The position numbers and the translations under genes were made by a program. DNA of 64,000 nucleotides from Toxorhynchites rutilus septentrionalis (Eukaryota > Arthropoda > Insecta > Diptera > Culicidae). Below are positions 56,285-64,000 of this stretch, in pieces. Position 1 is the stretch's first letter. Each line of letters opens with the position of its first letter. The stretch lies in NCBI RefSeq assembly GCF_029784135.1, contig NC_073746.1, forward strand, positions 71,030,542-71,094,541, given 5' to 3'. The notes beneath the pieces are model-generated. The model was not told the origin of the DNA. It worked only from the letters and a program-made list of their open reading frames with translations, and did no database searches.

Positions 56285-59200
56285 AAATAAATGGTAAAAG
56301 TTTAAAACAGTGTCAGGACGACGTGTTTTAAACTTTTAAAAAACATCGAGTAATTATTTTCATTCAAAACTGTTTGAAATTGCATGTTAATCGGGTATGC
56401 TAATCTAGTAGAATATCTTTCTTTCACACCAATTTCATGCTTCAATAAATGTCGACAATGTACCATCGACTCGCGATCGATTCGGTATAGATAGATGATA
56501 AACGAAAGAACGAGTAGACTCTATACAAGTGCGGACTGAAGAGCTTGGAAATGACAGTTCTCATTTGCAACCGAAAAAATGTTGGCACGGATGTCAGTAA
56601 ATTTATTACGGATGATTTTTATTCTGATGAAGTAAAAATTACAAAAATCAGGTAAAACCAGGATCATTTCAGTAAAATCAGCCAAAATTGAGTGTTTGTC
56701 AGGGAAATCTTGAAAAATCATTAAGGTTGGCATCTCTGCTTTTGGCCGCAGTGCATTGACAATAAGGACAATAAGAATTTCGACATATGCCCGACTTGTT
56801 TATTGTTGTCGCGAGGGAAAGAATTTATCATGAATCAAGTGTTTTCAGCGGCTTCTACAAAACTACGTGAAACGTGGTGTATGACTCATTTCTCATGTTG
56901 AGTTATATTTCGTTCTCAGGTCGATTGATTTTGATTGCCTGTGTTTTACCATTTATTTTGTGTTCATCATCTCCGAATTACGTGACATCATTTTTTTTAA
57001 AGAAAAAGTATAACAACAAAAAACAAGAACATTAAGAGCTTCCTGCTGTTCGTCGTCACGAGAATAAGATTATCTTAGACGATTAATCAACTCAGTTTTT
57101 TTTTGTGTGAGATAATCCTTCGGATAATTCCAACATGTTTAGTGTCATGTCTTCGGAAACGGCATTGAATAGTCCAACTGAAGAACTCCGTGTGTTTATC
57201 ATGGAACTGTACAACGTGTACAAAATCAAACAGCCCCCCGAAATTGATGTGTTGATGACGACTAGTGATGATCGAGTCTGCTTCCGGTTTCATCACGCGT
57301 TCCAATTGTGCGTACAATAAATTAACAGCGCAGAAACAAAAAATATTCCAGCCTTTGCATACAGACCAATAAAACTAGTGTTCAAACTCCCCTGTGTTAG
57401 TCGGTTAACAGTCGGGTATGTATGGTGTTTGGAAAATTTGGGTTGCTTTCCAAAAATCCGTGTCTACAATTTCGGTGTCTTGATTAGCGCATATTATTTT
57501 CCGTTGCTGTCTATCGCTATTGTATTAAGCGAGAAGCTGGTTCGTCAAATCGAGCTGCTATTTTAAGCTTCTCACACCAATCTAGTTTGACGCGTAACGA
57601 AAATGCCAGCTGTCCGTTCTCGATATCCCGGTATTTTACGATTACGACCAGTAATGATTAGATTGTGATGCGTGAGAAATCGGAATCTCGCAACGGGGCT
57701 CAATGGGATCGGAAAATCGGTAACGAGACTGAAACCGAATCATCCACAGCTGTGGCATGCGATTTGATGTGAGAAAGAGAGTAGCTCGGCATCGTTTGGC
57801 TGTGTGTTTCCCTTCAAACAGTAATTGCTTGACATGATCGCAGCATTTGATAAACGAGACATAAACTGTTTCATTAGGTACAAGTGCTGCGCGAGACTGC
57901 GATTTACGTGACTGTCTTATCACCTAGAAGTATCAAAATATCTCCTTCAAGTACACCGTTGATACCGTGCGAATTCTCCCCCTCAAGCCAAAACGCAAAA
58001 CGCTAGTTGGCAGATCGCGATCAGCTCAAGGTTTATCGCTCTCAAGAGTCAGGGCAAGCCTCTGTAGCAAATAGTTAATCTCGTTTAATGGCAGAGTACA
58101 GACGCTTTGAGACGCTTTTTCTGCAGTCGATGATTTCGTTTTGATCGCTCGCGCTCGCGCACCCATAGGCAAAAATGGGGTTATGAAATCTCCGTCCGTG
58201 CTGCAAAAACGGACGAACTGCTGTCTGAAACCATTGAGGTTCTCCACTCTCGCAGATAAAGCCAAAAGGTCGTCCCGCGCCCAGACTTAGTCTGACCCCT
58301 ATTCCGTTTCTCCGCGGTACTCCGCGATCGGGGTAACACACAATGGGTAACTATGTGCGGTCGTCGTCACTGGTCGTTACTCAACCGTGTTCAATAAGCA
58401 GCAGTTATAAGCTGCCGAGATTATCTCCGGTCAATGCGCGCGCAACACGTGAATGATACGAAGCGGCGGCAGCAGGATTTTGGAAATGTCGAGTACTTAC
58501 AAAAAAATAAACTAAACAAAGACACACATTCAGCAGCACAGCAGAATTCGCAGTCCTCTCCGATACACACGCGCGAAACTCAAAGGCTTCAGAAGGAACA
58601 ACAGCTTGATATGGGCATCTTGCGTGGGTTTTCACCGGATCGATCGCCGATTCCACAAACATTACTACGCGCTCGGCAAATTATGAGCGTCTTTTTGAAG
58701 CGTGAGTCTAAAAGATTGCTGATAAAAAAGCTCCATACCTATGGGGATTGGGCGCTCTTTGTCTGTTCGTTGCGTCGTATATACAACGCAGGAATTCGGA
58801 GACAGTGGGATTTTGATCGCAAAATACTATCGAAAAATTGTTTGGAACTATAGTTTGAAAAATTATTGAAAAAGAAATCAAGAAATAAATAATCCAATTA
58901 AGATAATTTCGATGAAGAAAGTATCCAATCATTTTTTAGTAGAATTAAAACGTTCAACGCTATGCCTACATACCAGAGAAACATTGAACATCAAAACTAT
59001 TTTGGAAATGCCATCAACTTTTACTGATTATTCCACATCTAATAGGGTTAATGTTTGAACCAACATCCGAGCAGAAAAAGATATTCGAAGGAAGAAACAA
59101 ATTACGAGACTTTAATGGTAAATCAAATCATTATGAAACCTGTAATACCGACACAACACAGAAAAGCAATAAAAGAAAGGTTCAAAAAACGACTGAAAGT

Positions 59201-59660
59201 AAACTGATTTGACACTTTCGAGTTCTAGAATTGAATCAAACAAAAACAATGATGAAACTAAGATGCAACAACGCATAGTTATCTGTACAAATCGTTAGAA
59301 TTTTATTCTTTGCAAAAAAATACATTGGCATTAACGGTAATTGAATCCAAAGTCCGTATTATTCAAATTGCATTTTCAGTGTAGTCAGTTTTATAGGCTT
59401 CGATCTATTTTGATATTCGTCCACTTCGTGGTCTTATTCATTTTGTTATTGTTGTTTTTCTATTTTTTTCTTGTACAACAGTTTTCTGTGTTTTGAAAAA
59501 TAGAATCCGGTCTCATTTCGTTTTCAACTCTGTTTAAACTCAACTTTTTGTCATCACTTATGTGACACAGTTTGGGATTTATCTAGGTTTTTTGTTCGCT
59601 CAAATGTTTATCAAGCTGTTGAAGAATAAGATGAACTAGGGATTAAATGAACCTTGAAAC
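56285..59660. other. long stretch without a recognised gene
   Basis: Only chance-length open frames. The 61-codon frame at 57135-57320 and the 139-codon frame at 58434-58853 show no known domain, and neither has a splice or promoter context I can defend. 57960-58440 is locally GC-rich and unique-looking. Confidence 0.4.
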
Positions 59661-59668
59661 GAAAAAAA

Positions 59669-59712
<44 letters not shown>
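59669..59712. repeat. (TA)n microsatellite, errantivirus target
   Basis: About 22 TA units ending exactly where the 5' LTR begins. Confidence 0.9.
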
Positions 59713-59714
<2 letters not shown>

Positions 59715-60022
59715 TTAACGCAAGCAACATCATTTTCCCCACAGCAACAGAACCGATCACTGTGGAACAGTTTATCGGTAGCATCAATTCGCAAACGCAA
59801 GCGAAACAACAATTTAGGACACCAACGTAAAACACCGATTCGGACTCTGTACCTGACGCGACAACGGACTGGATAGAATGTGCAGCGTAAGGGCTTTAGG
59901 TAAATGGCTAGGCTTCATGATGTAAAATTGACAATAATAAAATCAGTCTAACTTGTGCTCTCTGTGAAACCGGTCTTTCCTTTCTTTTTTAAAAACTCTT
60001 CGATATCCTCATGTAACTTAAT
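59713..60022 (+). repeat. 5' LTR of the errantivirus
   Basis: Starts AGTTAACG next to (TA)n. It ends at TAACT or TAACTTAAT just before the primer site, so the right boundary is uncertain by about four bases. AATAAAATC at about 59936 is a likely polyadenylation signal. Confidence 0.75.
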
Positions 60023-60040
60023 TGGCGCAGTCGGTAGGAT
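60023..60040 (+). other. tRNA primer-binding site of the errantivirus
   Basis: TGGCGCAGTCGGTAGGAT, the form used with a serine tRNA by 17.6/297-like elements. Confidence 0.75.
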
Positions 60041-60161
60041 CGCTCGTTCAAGTGTTCACGCGTAGATCCAATTCGCGAAAGTGATTTCCCGCGCGAACGA
60101 ATATCGAGTGGCTGACGATTGGAGAACTACAACGGACGCACGAGTGATACCTTTTTATCAA

Positions 60162-60167
60162 GTAAGT
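60162..60167 (+). other. candidate splice donor for env mRNA
   Basis: GTAAGT in the untranslated leader, the place from which errantiviruses splice to env. It is paired below with an acceptor directly before the env ATG. Confidence 0.45.
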
Positions 60168-60444
60168 AATTAGATCTTAGTCAAATTAACAATCATTTAA
60201 TCGGAGTGGTACAAAGCTTACCCGAAACAAAAAAAGCTGTATCCACATCCATAAAATATAACAAAAAACTACTAATTCAGAGAGACGAGCCCGGGTAACA
60301 CCGTAAGCGACTCTTTTTATATCACAAAAGTGAACTACTAATCTAAAACAAAAACAAACGTTAAATCAGAAAAAAAAACTAGCTAATCTAACAAGAGTGA
60401 TTTAAGTTTTACCTTGGAGTGCTTTGTGAATAATCGCGAAAACA

Positions 60445-61776
60445 ATGAACCCAAACAGTTTTAACATATCCCCTGAATTACCGAGGAGCAATACCTCAGC
60501 ACAGGAGGAAAATTTAAATGAACACGAAGAAGCCGCCAGAATTGCTCAAACAGCGGTAATGTTCGACAAGGCGGAGAAAATCCTAAAGGCGATGCAAACG
60601 CCCCAGGCAATCCGCGAATTGCCGCAATTCGACGGTAACCCCGTCAAATTACACTGCTTCATTAGAGCAGTGGAAAATCTGTTGCCCTTTTTAGAAACTC
60701 TTAAAGGGACACCCTTCGAGCAAGTATGGCTTCAATCCATACGCTCGAAAGTAACCGGAGATGCGGACCGAGTTTTAGAAACATACGGGACACCGCTAAT
60801 CTGGGAAGAAATTAAAGCTAACCTGATAGCTTACTATAACGACAAGCGTGATTCTGTCACGCTTACCCGCGAATTGTTCCAACTGCAACAAGCTGGAACA
60901 ATAGAAGATTTTTATAGTTCGGTTCATCAATTGCTTTCGCTTTTGATAAACCATACAAATATTTCAACATTCGATCTCAACTTGAGAACGGACAGAATCT
61001 CGACACACCAGGAGAATGCTCTTCAAGTGTTTTTAGCAGGACTAAAAGAGCCCATCGGCGGGAACGTAAGAGCCCGCCAACCAAAAAAATTAAAAGAAGC
61101 TTTCGATGCTTCTATTGAAGAGAGAAACTATCAAAATAAATGCGGTCTTAATAAGATGGAAACTACAAATCGATTCCAAAAACCGATTGTTGTAGCACCA
61201 CCTCCCCCACCAAGGCAAAAGAACTGGAATAATTTCAATCATTACCAAAGAGCCCAGTATCAGCCTCAAACGAATCATTTTAATCCACAGCAAAATTTTT
61301 CGAGATTACAAATGAATCCTTTTAATCAACGGCAAAATTTTCAAAGACCTCAAATGAATCAATTCCACACACCTTACCAACAACATCAGAACCAAAGCTT
61401 TCTAAATCAACCGCAAGTTCCTCCGCGAAACGTATTCGCCCCAAGACCAGTTCAGATGCCGAAGCCTACTCCCATGGATGTAGACCCTTCAATAAGATCT
61501 AATAAAATAAACTATATGAATAGACCTCGGAGAGCAATCAATTACCACGAAGGCACAAATATGTCTGATCCTTACGGCCCGTACGAAGGACCAAATTGTG
61601 AATACGAAACCTATGATGAAGAAAATTATGAACAGGATAATTATCACAATGAATCGATGGCTAGTACATCTTTTCAACCTGTGGTAAACAATCAGGAAGA
61701 GAGTGTCGAAGAAAATACCACTTCCACTGATGAACTGAATTTTCAGATAATTACGGCCCAAGAAACTCCTCCGTAA
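60445..61776 (+). CDS. errantivirus Gag
   Basis: 443 codons, uninterrupted. Residues 55-220 contain a gypsy-type Gag core (IRELPQFDGNPVKLHCFI, then FLAGLKEPIGG near 195). They are followed by an Asn/Gln/Pro-rich segment (about 250-340) and an acidic Tyr-rich tail. There is no CCHC knuckle, as in other gypsy-lineage Gags. Gag forms the particle and binds genomic RNA. The stop is only 27 bases before the ATG of the integrase remnant. In intact relatives the whole protease-RT-RNase H block lies there, so a deletion of roughly 2-3 kb occurred next to the gag 3' end. The Gag itself shows no lesion. Confidence 0.88.
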   Translation: MNPNSFNISPELPRSNTSAQEENLNEHEEAARIAQTAVMFDKAEKILKAMQTPQAIRELPQFDGNPVKLHCFIRAVENLLPFLETLKGTPFEQVWLQSIRSKVTGDADRVLETYGTPLIWEEIKANLIAYYNDKRDSVTLTRELFQLQQAGTIEDFYSSVHQLLSLLINHTNISTFDLNLRTDRISTHQENALQVFLAGLKEPIGGNVRARQPKKLKEAFDASIEERNYQNKCGLNKMETTNRFQKPIVVAPPPPPRQKNWNNFNHYQRAQYQPQTNHFNPQQNFSRLQMNPFNQRQNFQRPQMNQFHTPYQQHQNQSFLNQPQVPPRNVFAPRPVQMPKPTPMDVDPSIRSNKINYMNRPRRAINYHEGTNMSDPYGPYEGPNCEYETYDEENYEQDNYHNESMASTSFQPVVNNQEESVEENTTSTDELNFQIITAQETPP

Positions 61777-61803
61777 ACAATTTTATACCATCCATACAAA
61801 ATC

Positions 61804-62580
61804 ATGCTCGGACCCACTCCGGACCCAAAAAAGCCTTTAGATTTAATACATCTAGATATATTCTTAAAACAACCTAATATATTCCTTTCCTTTTTAGATA
61901 AATTCTCGAGATACGCTACATTGATTCCCATCAAATCTAGGAACATTCAAGATGTACGTAAAGGATTAACTAAATACTTTTCCATTTATGGTACCCCAAA
62001 TTTGATCGTTACTGACAACGAACCTTCAATGAAATCCATCGAAATTAAAACTCTTCTGGAAAACTTAAAAATAGACATCCATTTCACTCCTCCAAACCAT
62101 AGTTCAAGTAATGGTACAGTGGAGAGGTTTCACTCAACTTTGGGCGAAATCTATCGTTGTACTAAGCCTAATTATCCCGACATAAACGAAAAAGAAGTTT
62201 TTAGAATAGCTTGCACCATATACAACAACACAGTCCACTCTACCACAAAAACCAAACCCCGGGAAATATTCTACGGAATAAGGGATGGAGAGGAAAGGCC
62301 TCTTGATATGGAAAAGATTTTAGAAAACAGAAACAAATTCTACAATGAAATTATTGTACAATCAGATAAAACTAAAAATAAAAATTTGGGTTACCATAAT
62401 AAGAAGAGAGAACACCCACCGGTCCTTCGAGAGGAAGAAACCGTATATAATAGAAGACAAGGAATAAGGAACAAAGGAAAAGAAATGTATTTCCCAGTCA
62501 AAGTTGTCCAAGATAAAGGTAGAACGTTTCTGGACCACTCTGGCAGAGAAATACACAAAGAAAATATTCGGCGAAAATGA
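61804..62580 (+). pseudogene. errantivirus pol remnant (integrase core and C-terminal domain)
   Basis: 258 codons open. The integrase catalytic triad is present: Asp in LIHLDIF near residue 18, Asp in VTDNEPS near 75 and Glu in NGTVERFHS near 110. The basic C-terminal region follows to residue 258. The N-terminal HHCC zinc-binding domain and everything upstream (protease, reverse transcriptase, RNase H) are missing. The ATG is simply the first in the retained frame and not a native start. A stable, functional enzyme is unlikely. Confidence 0.85.
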
Positions 62581-62590
62581 AACCATACAA

Positions 62591-62610
62591 ATTATTTTTC
62601 TAAATTATAG
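62591..62610 (+). other. candidate splice acceptor before env
   Basis: ATTATTTTTCTAAATTATAG ends directly at the env ATG, a pyrimidine-containing tract with AG. Confidence 0.5.
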
Positions 62611-64000
62611 ATGTTGCGGAGCCAACTTCTAAAACTAATTACGCTGACGTTCATCACGACCTCATCATCGAGAACGATACAAATACATGACCTGACCAGA
62701 AACCCAGGACTAGTGACGTTACAGACCGGAAACGTACTAATTAAGACTGGACGTCACAGGATATATCACACAATAGACTTGGAAGACTATAGACCATTAC
62801 TAAACAACATCGCTATTACTATCGACGGACTTAAAATATTCACAGACTTCAGCGACGTTTATATCACATTACAGTCCAAATTTAAGAAAGCCCAAAACAC
62901 GTATATGAAATTGTTACCAAATAGAAGAAACAAGAGAGGAGCATTCAATTTTCTAGGCTCAGCCATAAAGGCGATTACAGGCAATTTAGATGAAGAAGAT
63001 CGAATCCAAATAGATAACGATATAAATGACTTAAAACGAGGCAACCAAGAACTTATAAGACAAAATAATATTCAAGTAACTATCAACAAACATCTAGGAA
63101 AACGTATAAACAAATTAATAGATTCCGTTAATGAACAACAATGAATAATCAAGCAACAAATTATATCAGCCAGACAATCTCTAATCACCAACAAACTTGT
63201 CAATCAAAATTTCACAGCAATCCGACCGGCATTTAAAATTTCTTATCATGTCGACCTAATACAAGAACACCTAGACTCAATTTTCGAAGTTATACAACTT
63301 GCAAAAATAAATATCATTTCTAAGAATTTTCTAGAAGCAGAAGAACTAAAGTTTATCTCAGATAAGTTAGAAGAACAAAATATTACCATTCTACATCCAG
63401 ACCAAGCATACGATTACCTAGACATCAGAGCCCTCTTCAAGGAATCCATCCTCTACTTCATCATCGGCGTCCCGCAGATTTTACCACATCCATTCACCAG
63501 TCTTCTCCTAGAACCACTTCCAATCAACGGTCAAATCATCAAACTCCCTTGGCATAAAGCAGCAATCTACGGAAACTCCACCTATTTCATCAAAGGCAGT
63601 TGCCAAAGTATCGGCGAAAATTCCATTTGCGAAGAAGATAAATTAGACGATACCTCAGACGACAGATGCTTCTCCAAAATCATACGAGGCTCCCCAGGAA
63701 AATGCACCTTTACGAACTATCGGAATACAACCAACATAAAACGATTGACAGACAACCATATCATCATCATAATCACAACAGTCACACTATCAAGCGACTG
63801 TCTACATAACAACAGAGTTTTAACAGGAACGATGCTGTTGTTTTTCGAGAACTGTACAATCTCACTGAACAACAAAACTTTTAGCTCCATTACGTTTCCA
63901 TCGAGAATTATCCCAACAATAGTGCCTCTGGATGGCGTGAAAATTGAACAAAACGAATTCGAGCAGAACCTGGACTTTCACACATTAAAGAAATTACATT
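62611..64000 (+). pseudogene. errantivirus Env, in-frame stop, runs off the window
   Basis: The frame opens with a hydrophobic start fitting a signal peptide. It reaches a basic, furin-like cleavage site near residue 105, followed by a Gly/Ala/Phe-rich fusion-peptide-like stretch. This is the layout of errantivirus and baculovirus-F-type envelope proteins. A single TGA at 63142-63144 ends the first 177 codons. The same frame then remains open to the end of the window, about 285 more codons. The membrane anchor would lie beyond it. With the stop, a full envelope protein cannot be made by normal reading. The family assignment rests on layout and position, not on a search. Confidence 0.8.

Larger units (their letters stand above)
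59713..64000 (+). mobile_element. defective errantivirus (gypsy-lineage endogenous retrovirus), 3' end beyond window
   Basis: The order is 5' LTR, primer site, gag, integrase core, then env, with no protease, reverse transcriptase or RNase H. Insertion at the TATA end of a TA tract fits the TATA-type target preference of gypsy-like errantiviruses. The Gag type, a primer site of the TGGCGCAGTCGG kind and an env with a cleavage-site/fusion-peptide layout place it in this group. It cannot replicate alone. Confidence 0.88.

Noticed and set aside
57135..57320. 61-codon ORF in a tidy context as a small protein gene
   Set aside because: Well-formed start and stop but no known motif, and no transcript evidence can be judged from sequence alone.
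58434..58853. 139-codon ORF as a gene
   Set aside because: No recognisable domain, atypical composition and no surrounding signals; this length is expected by chance in 64 kb on six frames.

Overview
The window looks like nuclear DNA of a culicine mosquito, most likely Aedes. It is AT-rich and intron-poor in recognisable host genes, and it is dominated by nested insect transposable elements. These include a Ty3/gypsy element of the Mag type, an R1-clade LINE, a gypsy-lineage errantivirus, mariner, hAT, pogo-like and Helitron elements, and tRNA-headed SINEs. The one convincing host gene is the first coding exon of a ZAD-type zinc-finger protein (5820-6377, + strand). It ends at a perfect splice donor and no following exon is recognisable, so much of the remaining 57 kb may be its first intron. 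That is an inference. No prokaryotic features, CRISPR arrays or true tRNA/rRNA genes were seen.

Layout. 0.5-3 kb: relics of an RTE-clade LINE and of a mariner transposase. 5.8-6.4 kb: the ZAD exon. 7.5-9.4 kb: dispersed repeats and a pogo-like MITE. 10.66-15.7 kb: a complete Mag-type LTR retrotransposon with apparently identical LTRs, an intact 1446-codon gag-pol and a 5-bp target duplication. 15.77-21.3 kb: a GAGAGAGT-type microsatellite into which an R1-clade LINE with two intact overlapping ORFs has inserted. The target duplication is present and the 3' UTR carries five copies of a stem-loop repeat. 25.8-28 kb: a mariner relic split by another repeat. 28.6-34.7 kb: AT-rich inverted and tandem repeats with a Helitron in the centre.

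38-47.4 kb is a dense nest. A SINE locus was partly copied into a hAT-like element that also holds an internally inverted mariner. Next comes a DD41D-type mariner element whose transposase gene is split by a Helitron, then a second copy of the same SINE family, then a hAT element with a Tc1-like relic inside. 49.5-54.8 kb: a minus-strand LINE of the CR1/Jockey group whose ORF2 is broken by patchwork filler DNA. 59.7-64 kb: a defective errantivirus inserted at a (TA)n tract. It keeps its 5' LTR, gag, the integrase core and part of env, but has lost protease, reverse transcriptase and RNase H.

The retroelement genes form self-contained replication cassettes: gag-like nucleic-acid-binding proteins plus endonuclease/RT or protease/RT/RNase H/integrase. 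Two cassettes look potentially functional, the Mag-type element and the R1-clade LINE. The others are broken and record a sequence of insertions and repair events. Boundaries with target duplications were read directly from the sequence. Clade names rest on recognised motifs and could not be tested by search.
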